Shown: one piece after another, positions 44,319-53,014 of the stretch
Layout: each line of letters begins with the position of its first letter
Numbering within the stretch: the stretch's first letter is position 1
From: Arcanobacterium_A hippocoleae
GTDB lineage: Bacteria > Actinomycetota > Actinomycetes > Actinomycetales > Actinomycetaceae
Assembly (NCBI RefSeq): GCF_031456295.1
Contig: NZ_JAVDUJ010000001.1
Span: forward strand, 1,550,001 to 1,614,000
Reading direction: 5' to 3'
Length of the DNA stretch: 64,000 nucleotides
Notes under the pieces: model-generated
Databases searched by the model: none
Seen by the model: only the letters and a program-made list of their open reading frames with translations
What the model was told of the DNA's origin: nothing
Translations under genes and position numbers: made by a program

Positions 44319-44624
44319 ATGGCTGAAGGGGATGTGCAACTGCGTCAGAATTCTGTGCAGAAACTGCACAGCGAGCAAGAGCTTGCAGATCTGCAGCGGA
44401 AGATCTTACAAATTGAAAGTGGTTGGTGGAAAATTGCTGAAAGCCGCTCTGATGCAATAAAACAGCTATTAGGATTTTCAGAAACGCGTTACTACCTGAT
44501 TTTGGGTACTTTGCTTGATTCTCCCGATTTTTGGAAACTAGATCCGCCACTCGTGGATCGATTACGACGCTTACGCGATCAAAAGTTAGCTGAGCGTAGA
44601 ATATACCCAGAAGGTACAAACTAA
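44319..44624 (+). CDS. DUF3263 domain-containing protein
   Basis: A 101-residue actinobacterial protein of the DUF3263 family. It is helical and charged, with ILQIESGWWKIAESRSDAIK and LLGFSETRYYLILGTLLDSP followed by PPLVDRLRRLRDQKLAERR, all typical. The domain resembles a helix-turn-helix and may bind DNA, but no role is known. ATG 44319 follows GAGAGAGGAGCTGGTA. It lies 14 bases before a LytR_C gene, an arrangement that I recall as common in actinobacteria. Confidence 0.85.
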   Translation: MAEGDVQLRQNSVQKLHSEQELADLQRKILQIESGWWKIAESRSDAIKQLLGFSETRYYLILGTLLDSPDFWKLDPPLVDRLRRLRDQKLAERRIYPEGTN

Positions 44625-44638
44625 GGTAGGCTGAGTCC

Positions 44639-45304
44639 GTGGTAGAGATTAAGAATCAGTACGCATTAGATGAATTTGATGAACTTGCTGCCAAACGGCA
44701 AACGTATGGAGCGCATCGTGGATATCGTCGGAAATACGGTTGGGTAATCGCATTGGCTGCGATTCTTGTACTGGCACCGATTGCGGGCGTGCTGGCTGGC
44801 GAGTGGCTTTCCAGTACGGGCGCAGCGAAAGAGGCTGCGCTGAAAGTGCAGGAAAAGAAAGCGGAAGATGATTCGGCAAGCGAAAAAGGCGCAGCGGAAG
44901 AATCACAAGTGGCAGGGTCTGATACTCCAGATAAAGCAGCTGATCCCAAAGCAGCTGCGGGTGCAAATGGTGAAAATCATGATCCGTCAGCGGAAGTAAA
45001 GCCGCCTGCTCCGGAGCCGAAGCCGGAGATTAAATTTGCAACTTCAGTGTCTGTGCTGAATGCTTCAGGGATTCAGGGGTTGGCGCGAGAAAAGTCACAA
45101 CTGCTGCGCAATGCAGGTTTTACAAAGTTGGTAGTTGATAATTATCGTGGTCGGCGGATCGCGCAATCTACTGTGTATTACAGTGATGCTGCACTTGCAG
45201 ACACGGCAAAGAAAGTAGCTGCTGACTTGGGAATCGTGAATATTGCGCAGAATGCGCAGATTGCGCGGGCAGGAAGTATTACGGCAATCTTGGCTTCACG
45301 CTAA
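44639..45304 (+). CDS. LytR C-terminal domain membrane protein
   Basis: A 221-residue membrane-anchored envelope protein. A short cytoplasmic start is followed by one helix (about 35-55, GWVIALAAILVLAPIAGVLA). Then come an Ala/Glu/Lys-rich linker with coiled-coil character (about 60-130) and a LytR_C domain (about 137-221): SVSVLNASGIQGLAREKSQL through TVYYSDAALADTAKKVAADL. LytR_C is found C-terminal to cell-wall polymer ligases; alone its function is unknown. The GTG start at 44639 is supported by AAGGTAGG. Operon with the DUF3263 gene. Confidence 0.87.
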   Translation: MVEIKNQYALDEFDELAAKRQTYGAHRGYRRKYGWVIALAAILVLAPIAGVLAGEWLSSTGAAKEAALKVQEKKAEDDSASEKGAAEESQVAGSDTPDKAADPKAAAGANGENHDPSAEVKPPAPEPKPEIKFATSVSVLNASGIQGLAREKSQLLRNAGFTKLVVDNYRGRRIAQSTVYYSDAALADTAKKVAADLGIVNIAQNAQIARAGSITAILASR

Positions 45305-45421
45305 GAATCTTTGGCTTGCATGAAACTTTCGGTAGCTTGCAGGCGGTGGTGAGCAGATCGATTTGCTGGAGTTTCGTGCAATTAGCTGGCAGTGAAAATA
45401 CCTGCATCCTTTGCAATCTAT

Positions 45422-45482
45422 CTTGCACTCATAGCCTGAGAGTGCCAGAATTTAATTAGCACTCGCAGTGGGTGAGTGAAAA
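45422..45482 (+). promoter_or_regulatory. Tandem CIRCE (HrcA) operators upstream of groEL
   Basis: GCACTC-N9-GAGTGC at 45425-45445 is a perfect core CIRCE. A second copy at 45456-45482 has the perfect left half TTAGCACTC, the N9 spacer and a right half GAGTGAAAA with only GAGTG conserved. HrcA-type heat-shock repression is expected. Confidence 0.85.
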
Positions 45483-45589
45483 TTTTTGTCGATGAGAATT
45501 GCGTAGTTGCGAGATATGAACGTTTCTGCGCACTTCGTCCGTCGCGGGCATCGGCTAAGTGGCAATCTCCAACAGGAGGAAAGAAAAGC

Positions 45590-47212
45590 ATGAGCAAGCT
45601 GATTGCATTTGATGAAGAAGCACGGCGCGGAATGGAGCGAGGGCTCGATACTCTCGCAAACGTCGTGAAAGTAACGCTTGGCCCGAAAGGCCGGAATGTA
45701 GTGCTCGAAAAGAAGTGGGGTTCCCCAACGATCACTAACGACGGCGTTTCGATTGCAAAGGAAATCGATCTTGAAGATCCGTTCGAGAAGATCGGTGCAG
45801 AGCTGGTAAAAGAAGTTGCCAAGAAGACGGATGACGTCGCAGGTGACGGTACTACCACTGCTACCGTACTCGCACAGGCTCTCGTGAAGGAAGGCCTGCG
45901 TAACGTGGTTGCTGGCGCGAATCCAATTGCTTTGCGTCGCGGGATTGATTTGGCTGTAACGGCAGTTGTCGCGCAGCTGCTCGAAAACGCCAAGGAAATT
46001 GAAACAAAGGATGAGATTGCTGCTACTGCAGCTATTTCCGCTGCTGATCCAGAAATCGGTGAATTGATTGCGGAAGCTCTGGATAAGGTGGGCAAAGAAG
46101 GCGTAGTGACGGTTGAAGAATCGAACACCTTCGGCACCCAGCTTGAACTCACTGAAGGTATGTCTTTTGATAAGGGCTACCTCTCACCATATTTCGTAAC
46201 AGATGCAGAGCGGCAAGAAGCAGTGCTGGAAGACGCATACGTGCTGCTTGTTGAATCGAAGATCGCTAATGTGAAAGAACTTTTGCCACTGCTTGAAAAG
46301 GTAATGCAGACTGGCAAGCCGTTGGCAATCATCGCCGAAGATGTTGAAGGCGAAGCACTTGCAACTCTCGTTGTGAATAAGATTCGCGGTACCTTCAAGT
46401 CTGCTGCTGTGAAAGCTCCAGGCTTTGGTGATCGTCGCAAGGAAACCTTGCAGGATATGGCTATTCTTACCGGCGGTCAGGTAATTTCTGAGACTGTCGG
46501 CTTGAAGCTTGAGACGGCTGACCTTGATCTGCTCGGTCAGGCACGCAAGATCGTACTGACGAAGGATTCCACCACCATCGTGGAAGGTGCTGGTGCTGCA
46601 GAAGATATTGCGGCTAGAGTAGCTACGATCAAGTCACAGATCGAAAAGAGCACTTCCGATTATGATCGTGAGAAGCTGCAAGAGCGTCTTGCAAAGCTCG
46701 CTGGTGGCGTGGCTGTGATCAAGTCTGGCGCAGCTACTGAAACTGAGCTCAAGGAACGTAAGCATCGCATTGAAGACGCTGTACGTAATGCAAAGGCTGC
46801 TGTTGAAGAAGGTATCGTTGCTGGCGGCGGTGTTGCGTTGATCCAGGCTGCTGCAGCTGCTTTTGAAAAGCTTGACCTTGAAGGTGACGAAGCAACCGGC
46901 GCAAACATTGTGCGCGTGGCAGTATCTGCTCCATTGAAGCAGATTGCAGAAAATGCGGGCCTTGAAGGCGGCGTAGTAGCTGAAAAGGTACGTTCGCTCC
47001 CATCTGGTCATGGTCTGAATGCTGCTACCGGCGATTACGAAGATCTGCTTGCAGCAGGCGTGAACGATCCAGTTAAGGTAACGCGTTCCGCATTGCAGAA
47101 CGCAGCATCGATCGCTGGGCTATTCCTCACCACTGAAGCAGTAGTAGTGGATAAGCCAGAACCACCAGCAGCTCCTGCAGCTGGCGGCGATGATATGGGC
47201 GGAATGTACTGA
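45590..47212 (+). CDS. groEL: Chaperonin GroEL (60 kDa)
   Basis: A 540-residue chaperonin. It starts MSKLIAFDEEARRGMERGLD and has KVTLGPKGRNVVLEKKWGSP, the ATP site DGTTTATVLAQALV, the family signature AAVEEGIVAGGGVALIQAAA near 405 and the C-terminal GGDDMGGMY. ATG 45590 follows AGGAGGAAAGAAAAGC; an in-frame upstream ATG at 45476 lies inside the operator and is rejected. No groES precedes it, so this is a stand-alone GroEL, as the GroEL2 of most actinobacteria is. Tandem CIRCE elements suggest control by HrcA. Confidence 0.98.
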   Translation: MSKLIAFDEEARRGMERGLDTLANVVKVTLGPKGRNVVLEKKWGSPTITNDGVSIAKEIDLEDPFEKIGAELVKEVAKKTDDVAGDGTTTATVLAQALVKEGLRNVVAGANPIALRRGIDLAVTAVVAQLLENAKEIETKDEIAATAAISAADPEIGELIAEALDKVGKEGVVTVEESNTFGTQLELTEGMSFDKGYLSPYFVTDAERQEAVLEDAYVLLVESKIANVKELLPLLEKVMQTGKPLAIIAEDVEGEALATLVVNKIRGTFKSAAVKAPGFGDRRKETLQDMAILTGGQVISETVGLKLETADLDLLGQARKIVLTKDSTTIVEGAGAAEDIAARVATIKSQIEKSTSDYDREKLQERLAKLAGGVAVIKSGAATETELKERKHRIEDAVRNAKAAVEEGIVAGGGVALIQAAAAAFEKLDLEGDEATGANIVRVAVSAPLKQIAENAGLEGGVVAEKVRSLPSGHGLNAATGDYEDLLAAGVNDPVKVTRSALQNAASIAGLFLTTEAVVVDKPEPPAAPAAGGDDMGGMY

Positions 47213-47242
47213 TCCGTATCCCGGCGTTAAAGCAAATTTAAG

Positions 47243-47291
47243 TTAAGAGAGTTCTCGGCTCGCAATTTTCGCAAGCCGAGAACTCTCTTAA
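47243..47291. terminator. Bidirectional terminator between groEL and the converging HD-family gene
   Basis: Perfect 18-bp arms 47243-47260 and 47274-47291 (TTAAGAGAGTTCTCGGCT and complement), with TTAATTCTTTA following rightward. Confidence 0.88.
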
Positions 47292-47328
47292 TTCTTTATG
47301 TACTAATTGTGATAAAACAAAACTGATT

Positions 47329-48672
47329 TTAATAATCCGGCGCAGCTTCCATCCCATGCTTGATTTCCGCTTCGATTTCAGCTGGTGTTGCTGCTGAAAT
47401 CGAAATTTTTGCCCGATCTTTAGACGGTACTTGAACAATTTTCGCCAGACGTTTCGGCTCAAAAACGTCATCAATTATTTCGAGCGAGGAAAGTGGAGCT
47501 CGCGTCGCTTTCCGGATCACGGTATCTCCACCGACAGTTGTGACTAATTCATAGTCAGCAGTGGTCTGTGATGTTCTTTTTTCTTCTGCTTCACTAATTT
47601 GATCCGCAATTTTGGCGGGTGTATTTGCGAAAGATTGTGTTTCTAAATCGGGATTTGCGAAAATTTCAGCAGCTGCACCTGCGCCTGCCGCTACAGCTGC
47701 AGAAAGTTCAGTTTCGTTTGCCGCAGTGGAAGGGAGCGCGCTGGTAGCTGCTGGATCAATCTTTTCTTCCCCTTCTTCAGCGCTGTTATCTTTACTGGTT
47801 GCCGGCACTGAGTGGATGGTTTCACGCGTCATTTGTTGCGTGAAATTTTCAGATTCGCGTGCTTCAGCAAGCTCCGCAGTAAGCCAGTCAAGCTCTGCCG
47901 ATAAATTCTGCCGTGCACCGCTTTCCCATGTGGTAGCTAACGGAGAGATATAAAGTTTTTTCCGTGAGAGTAAGCGTTGCACAATTCTGATTCGTGCTGC
48001 GAGAAAATGTGTGAGTGGGATATGCGCATATTCTTCACGAATCCGTAATGCGTATTTCCTGTATCTTTGCGGTTCGACAGCTAATGATCCAAGGTGTGCA
48101 TCACAAAGCGCATGTTGATCCATATCGATTGATTCAAATCCGCCAGTCTCAGCAAGTACTACTGTGCCCGCCGCTGTGGGAGAGCCTGGGCTAAATTCAC
48201 AGCAGTGAAAAGCATCGGTTTTTGCTGGTTCTGCGGTCACAGATGCTGAGTCGCAACGTTCCGTTCCGCGCTTTTTTAACCCGATGATGAGTTTCTTGAC
48301 CGTTTTAATTTTTTCTGTGGGGAGCCCCAGTTCGCTCAACTTCGCTTCTGCCATCAAAGCAGAAGCACGTTCATCTTCACCACCATTACGGGTATAGACG
48401 TCGAGATCCGCGGTAGAAAAGACGATTCCGTGAAACCAGGTGGCTAACCGCACTAAATCAGCATTTGGTGTTTCTGGCGCAAGCGTATCGACTCGCGAAA
48501 GCATATCGAGTAAATGTTGGAAACCGTGCTCAGATCTTCCTGGGGCCCGCCATTGCGAAATCAACTCATTACAGCAGCTGATAATTTCTTCACGTGTAGC
48601 ACTCGCGCCAGCATTGACCATTGCGCGCAGAAAGCTTTGTGCGACCCACTGTGGGACGTCTTTTGATTCCAT
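47329..48672 (-). CDS. HD-superfamily phosphohydrolase-like protein with long C-terminal extension
   Basis: A 447-residue protein. The N-terminal 230 residues follow the small COG4339-type family of predicted metal-dependent HD phosphohydrolases: HGFQHLLDMLSRVD, LATWFHGIVFS, DERASALMAEAKLSELGLP, ALCDAHLGSLA and YALRIREEYAHIP. In the normal family the third motif reads WFHD; here the HD doublet is HG, so the metal site is damaged and activity doubtful. The last 200 residues are acidic, low-complexity and apparently disordered. ATG 48672 follows GGAGGATTG, an excellent site; a further upstream start (48702) is not needed. Substrate unknown. Confidence 0.72.
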   Translation of the reverse strand: MESKDVPQWVAQSFLRAMVNAGASATREEIISCCNELISQWRAPGRSEHGFQHLLDMLSRVDTLAPETPNADLVRLATWFHGIVFSTADLDVYTRNGGEDERASALMAEAKLSELGLPTEKIKTVKKLIIGLKKRGTERCDSASVTAEPAKTDAFHCCEFSPGSPTAAGTVVLAETGGFESIDMDQHALCDAHLGSLAVEPQRYRKYALRIREEYAHIPLTHFLAARIRIVQRLLSRKKLYISPLATTWESGARQNLSAELDWLTAELAEARESENFTQQMTRETIHSVPATSKDNSAEEGEEKIDPAATSALPSTAANETELSAAVAAGAGAAAEIFANPDLETQSFANTPAKIADQISEAEEKRTSQTTADYELVTTVGGDTVIRKATRAPLSSLEIIDDVFEPKRLAKIVQVPSKDRAKISISAATPAEIEAEIKHGMEAAPDY

Positions 48673-48909
48673 CAATCCTCCAAAAAGGCAAAGACGAAAC
48701 ACATCCTATACTGAAATAGCCGTATCGGCGAATCTGGTGTACTTTCTCGCATTCTTGGAAAAGGAATTTCGCAGTGTAATAATTCCTTTTCCAATGAATC
48801 TGTTTTAAGTTAGTAGGGTGAAGAAAAGCTTTCAATGCGTTGAAGTGGATCCGGTACCTGCCTTTTCCCGCAGTACATTATTTCGCTTCAAATATAGGGG
48901 TGCAATGAA

Positions 48910-49752
48910 ATGCGAGAAAAGAGTAGTGCGAGCATGAAAAAAACTCAAGTACGGCTGCTTCCGGCAACACGTGTCTTTGAGATCAAGGGGCGTGCCCTGA
49001 TAACGGGTGGAACTTCCGGGATCGGATTTGAATTTGCACAGCAATTAGCCCAGCGTGGATTAGATTTGGTACTCGTGGCACGAGATGAAAATAGACTTTC
49101 CCAGACGGCTGCAAAGATCAAGGCAAAATATCAGGTAGATGTAGAAGTTCTGCCAGCTGATTTACTGCAAAATACCGGTCTTACCAGCGTAAAAGAGCGG
49201 CTTTTAGCTTCCCAGAAACCAATTACCGTCTTTATTAATAACGCTGGAGCCGGATGTTATGACCGTCTTACCTCGAAAGATTATGCTGGGATCCGGAAGA
49301 GCGCTGAACTGATGGCGCTGGCACCAATGGAGCTTGGCGGTGCTGCTGCGGTTGCGATGAAAGAACGCGGATACGGGCTGATTATCTCAACTATTTCGGT
49401 TGCGGCACTTGTGCCGATGGGAGCATATTCGGCGATTAAAGCAATGCTAAAATTTTGGTCGGACTCACTGTACACAGAGTTATTGGGGACGGGTGTGCAT
49501 GTAGTTTCCTTCTTACCAAGCTGGGTGCGCACTGAATTTCATGCGCGGACGGGAGTTTCAAATAGCTCCTTGCCGGACTGGATTTGGATGAACCCGCAGG
49601 AGGTAGTGGCAGAAGCGATTGCGGCTGCGCAAGCAGGCAAACCGACAGCGATCCCAGGGCGAAAGATTCGAGTTCTCGCATTTTTCGCGAAACATCTTCC
49701 AGCATGCGTGCTGCGGAAAGTCGGGCAAAAATTGAATAAAGGCCGACGTTAA
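48910..49752 (+). CDS. Short-chain dehydrogenase/reductase
   Basis: A 280-residue classical SDR. The nucleotide motif ALITGGTSGIGFEFAQQLAQ is at about 30-50, NNAGAGCYD near 115, the catalytic serine in IISTISVAALVPMG, and the YSAIK (Tyr-x3-Lys) active site near 177. The C-terminal FLPSWVRTEFHARTG is typical of DltE/YdfG-like enzymes acting on lipids or small carbonyls. ATG 48934 is an alternative start. It is followed 11 bases later by an acyltransferase gene, so a role in lipid or wall modification is plausible, not proven. Confidence 0.87.
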   Translation: MREKSSASMKKTQVRLLPATRVFEIKGRALITGGTSGIGFEFAQQLAQRGLDLVLVARDENRLSQTAAKIKAKYQVDVEVLPADLLQNTGLTSVKERLLASQKPITVFINNAGAGCYDRLTSKDYAGIRKSAELMALAPMELGGAAAVAMKERGYGLIISTISVAALVPMGAYSAIKAMLKFWSDSLYTELLGTGVHVVSFLPSWVRTEFHARTGVSNSSLPDWIWMNPQEVVAEAIAAAQAGKPTAIPGRKIRVLAFFAKHLPACVLRKVGQKLNKGRR

Positions 49753-49763
49753 GGAATACGTGA

Positions 49764-50459
49764 ATGAATCAGCAATTGCATCCACTGGATGATTATCACA
49801 ATCCAGTGAAGCGGAAAATACGCAAACTGGTAAGATCTGCGCTTACCCGTCCGGCGATTAAAACTTTGCTGCAGACGAAAGTGGAAGGCAAAGAAAATGC
49901 GGACGGCTTGACGGGCGCTTTTATCGTGGTCGGAAATCATTCTTCGCATCTTGATGCGCCGATGGTATTTTCACTGCTCCCAGACCAGATAACGGCAAAT
50001 TTAGCTACGGGCGCTGCTGCTGATTATTTCTATCGCCGGCGTGGCATATCAAAACTTACTTCGTTATTTTTCAACACTTATCCAGTAGAACGATCTGGTA
50101 AAGCAACGAAACAACCCGGCGCAGCCGTTGGAATGACCGGACGCCTCTTGCGTGACGGGATCCCGATTTTGCTTTTTCCAGAAGGTACGCGTTCACGTGA
50201 TGGGCATCTGGGGCAGTTCAAGCCAGGTGCGGCGGCGCTTGCGATCAAGTTCAACGTGCCGATACTTCCGTTGGCGATGACCGGTGGCGGCGAAGCGATG
50301 CCGGTGGGGGCAAGTTTTCCGAAGCTGAATCACCCAGAAGTGGCAATGTATATTGGCAAACCAATGTGGGCGGAAAAAAATGAAACTGCTGAAGAATTTA
50401 CCAGCAGGATTCGCGGGCAAATCGCAGCAATGATCGAGCAGCAAAGCGCAAACCCATAA
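49764..50459 (+). CDS. 1-acylglycerol-3-phosphate O-acyltransferase (PlsC-like)
   Basis: A 231-residue acyltransferase transferring fatty acyl groups to lysophosphatidate or a related lipid. The catalytic HX4D box is VGNHSSHLDAPMVF near 55. The substrate box FPEGTRSRDGHLGQFKPGAA is near 140 and ILPLAMTGGGEAMP follows. The N-terminus is amphipathic without a clear membrane helix. ATG 49764 follows AAGGAATACGTGA. It is in an operon with the preceding SDR gene and converges with the sensor kinase gene 24 bases later. Confidence 0.93.
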   Translation: MNQQLHPLDDYHNPVKRKIRKLVRSALTRPAIKTLLQTKVEGKENADGLTGAFIVVGNHSSHLDAPMVFSLLPDQITANLATGAAADYFYRRRGISKLTSLFFNTYPVERSGKATKQPGAAVGMTGRLLRDGIPILLFPEGTRSRDGHLGQFKPGAAALAIKFNVPILPLAMTGGGEAMPVGASFPKLNHPEVAMYIGKPMWAEKNETAEEFTSRIRGQIAAMIEQQSANP

Positions 50460-50483
50460 ATTTCCCCTGCCACATCGGAAATC

Positions 50484-52094
50484 TCATTCCACGGTGTAAT
50501 CCCCAGTGATCGTAGCTTGTACCTGAGATGGCAGATGAGTTGGGATCGTACCTTCTGATTCTGCGATACAGCGCGCTTTTGTGGTTGCTTTGAGAAGTAA
50601 TGACGGGAATCTTAGCTGTACTGTCAGCCCGCCACCGGGCGTATGTAGAATTTTTGCGGAACCTCCGTGAGCTGCGCAGATCGCAGCTACGATTGCAAGT
50701 CCGAGCCCGCTTCCGCCAGAATCGCGCGAACGGGATGCGTCCGCACGATAGAAGCGTTCAAAAATTCGCTCACTGTCATCGTCTTTAATGCCGGGCCCAT
50801 GATCGCGCACTTCAATTACTGCTACTCCGTTCTGCAACTGGGTGAGGTTCGCATGTGGCGCAAGATCATTTCCGTCTTGATCTTTGATCCCGATGGCAAC
50901 TTCTACGGCTGTGCCTTCTGGAGTATGCGTAATTACGTTCGTAAGCAGATTGGTGATCAATTGGGTGATCCGATCCTGATCAGCATTGATTACGATCGGT
51001 TCCAGTTCATGCCCAGAAAGTGAGATCACTGCGGCAGGGCTATTGGGCGAGCGGACAAGGAAATCAGCTACCGCATTCATCGCGGTAGAAACCAATTCAA
51101 CCTGTGTAAAACGGAGCTGGCGACCTTCGTCAAGCCGGGCAAGCTGTAGTAGATCTTCTACCAAATGCGCCATTCGTGAGGCTTCGGATTCCACCCGCTC
51201 AAATGCGTGTGCTACTTGATCGGCTGGTACTCCGCCGATGCGGTAGAGTTCGGCATATCCGCGGACAGTTGCCAATGGCGTGCGTAATTCATGGGAAGCA
51301 TCAGAGACGAACCGGCGCATATTTTGTTCTGATACTTTTTTCGCTTCAAAAGATTTTTCGATTGCGCGCAGCATCTCATTCACTGACCTGCCAAGCAGTG
51401 AAATTTCAGATTCGTCTTGCCGGAAATTTGGTACACGCACTGAATAATCACCGTCCGCAACGGCATGTGTCACTTGCTCGATATCGCGTAGGCGGCGCAA
51501 AGAAAGCTGGATCGAAATAAACGCTGAGAAAGCTCCAAAGAGCACAATGATCGCGGAAAGAAAAACCATGATCCGCACTACATTCAGCACCATATCCTGT
51601 ACGCTTTTGAGATGGTGTGCAATCGCCACGGTTCCGACTGTATTTCCAGTGATTTGTGAAGTGAGATTGACGGTGATCACGCGCCAAGCAATATCTTTAT
51701 GTGTCCCCATCACTGTGCGCGGATTTGGGTCAATCGTGGCTGCAAGTACTTCGGGCGCTTGCGGAGTGCCGTAGTTTTTGATGACGGCAGGGTGTGCAAC
51801 TTGTACTGGATCAGTACCGTTCAGATCGACATAAAAATAAAAATCTGAAGGTAGAATCTGGGTTTGCGATCCGGTAATCAGCTGATCAATAGTTTGTGAT
51901 GCGAATAGTTTTCCGGAAGAGGTGAGAGATTTATCGAGTTCGCTCATTAAATACGATCTCAGCGTAATCGCTACCAATGTGAGCAAACCGATGAGTACCA
52001 CTGAAAGCATTCCGATGAATACCAATACGAGTTTCCAAGAAAGCGTTTGGTAGAACTTTGGCTTTTTTACTCTTTGTGCAGGTGTGGGATGCAT
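50484..52094 (-). CDS. Sensor histidine kinase, PhoR-like
   Basis: A 536-residue membrane sensor kinase. The first helix (about 18-42, LVLVFIGMLSVVLIGLLTLV) and a second near 180-205 frame an extracellular domain of about 135 residues. HAMP comes next, then the phospho-acceptor SDASHELRTPLATVRGYAEL (His near 275) and the ATPase lid motifs: N-box NLLTNVITHTPEG, G1 VRDHGPGI, F-box FERFYR and G2 SGGSGLGLAIV. Its gene follows the response-regulator gene after 12 bases. The pair resembles PhoPR/PrrAB systems of actinobacteria. The signal is not known. Confidence 0.93.
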   Translation of the reverse strand: MHPTPAQRVKKPKFYQTLSWKLVLVFIGMLSVVLIGLLTLVAITLRSYLMSELDKSLTSSGKLFASQTIDQLITGSQTQILPSDFYFYVDLNGTDPVQVAHPAVIKNYGTPQAPEVLAATIDPNPRTVMGTHKDIAWRVITVNLTSQITGNTVGTVAIAHHLKSVQDMVLNVVRIMVFLSAIIVLFGAFSAFISIQLSLRRLRDIEQVTHAVADGDYSVRVPNFRQDESEISLLGRSVNEMLRAIEKSFEAKKVSEQNMRRFVSDASHELRTPLATVRGYAELYRIGGVPADQVAHAFERVESEASRMAHLVEDLLQLARLDEGRQLRFTQVELVSTAMNAVADFLVRSPNSPAAVISLSGHELEPIVINADQDRITQLITNLLTNVITHTPEGTAVEVAIGIKDQDGNDLAPHANLTQLQNGVAVIEVRDHGPGIKDDDSERIFERFYRADASRSRDSGGSGLGLAIVAAICAAHGGSAKILHTPGGGLTVQLRFPSLLLKATTKARCIAESEGTIPTHLPSQVQATITGDYTVE

Positions 52095-52106
52095 TGTCGT
52101 GACACT

Positions 52107-52856
52107 TTAACGATTTGCTCTGAGCACATAACCGATTCCACGCTTCGTGTGGATCAACGGTATTAGTTTTGCTGCCTCATCCGGATCTGTGATGCCAAGT
52201 GATTCTGGGGAATCAATCTTTCTCCGGAGATAGGAAATATATGATTCGACGATTGAGACTTCACCATTCCACGCATAATCCCAAACATGATCGAGAATCT
52301 GAATTTTGGAAACTACTCGTTCTTGATTTTCCAGCAGATAGCGCAGCAGCTTAAATTCCGTTGGTGATAAATCGATCTGCCGTCCGGCGCGGGTCACCTC
52401 ATAGGAATCTTCATTCAATTCAAGGTCAAGATAGCGAATGATCGATGCTTCATTCGTAGCTGGCTGGGTGCGGCGAAGCACGGCGCGAATTCGGGCTACT
52501 ACTTCTTCTAATGAGAAGGGTTTCGTGATGTAATCGTCTCCGCCTACCGTTAAGCCTTGGATCCTGTCTTGTACATCGTCCTTCGCGGTAAGGAAAAGTA
52601 CCGGAAGTGTATGTTCGTGTTCGCGCAATTGCTGGAGGACAGTGAAGCCGTCCATATCTGGCAGCATTACGTCGAGTACTACGAGGTCAGCGCCAAATTT
52701 ACGTTCGATTTCGAGAGCCTCTTGACCATTTTGCGCCGTCTCCACTGCAAAACCTGCAAATTTCAAAGAGACGGAGAGGAGCTCACGAATATTTGGTTCA
52801 TCATCAACGACGAGAATTTTTGCTTCGAGTGCTTTCTTTTCGTCCATAGGAGCCAT
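52107..52856 (-). CDS. Response regulator, OmpR/PhoP-like
   Basis: A 249-residue response regulator. The receiver domain (about 14-125) has the acidic pocket VVDDEPN, the phospho-Asp in VVLDVMLPDMDGF (about 58), the switch LTAKD and the lysine in DYITKPFSLEEVVARIRAVL. The C-terminal winged helix (about 150-249) shows LSPTEFKLLRYLLENQERVV, VESYISYLRRKID and TKRGIGYVLRANR. It is close to mycobacterial PhoP as I recall it. ATG 52856 follows CAGGAAAGAACTAAA. It is the first gene of the operon with the kinase. PhoP-class regulators bind direct repeats with 11-bp period. Confidence 0.94.
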   Translation of the reverse strand: MAPMDEKKALEAKILVVDDEPNIRELLSVSLKFAGFAVETAQNGQEALEIERKFGADLVVLDVMLPDMDGFTVLQQLREHEHTLPVLFLTAKDDVQDRIQGLTVGGDDYITKPFSLEEVVARIRAVLRRTQPATNEASIIRYLDLELNEDSYEVTRAGRQIDLSPTEFKLLRYLLENQERVVSKIQILDHVWDYAWNGEVSIVESYISYLRRKIDSPESLGITDPDEAAKLIPLIHTKRGIGYVLRANR

Positions 52857-53014
52857 TTTAGTTCTTTCCTGAAATTTTCCTGTACTTTGGTGCGGTTACA
52901 TTGCTGCTGGTCGTCTCACAACTACACATATTGGTGCGAAATTTATGAGACGATCAGGGCGATCACTGCTTGATCCGATAGCCGGAAATTGCTAATTGCA
53001 AAGTAGCAGGTAAA

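Noticed and set aside
45476..45589. 38-codon N-terminal extension of GroEL
   Set aside because: The extended frame runs through the second CIRCE element, while ATG 45590 has a near-perfect ribosome site and the normal family N-terminus.
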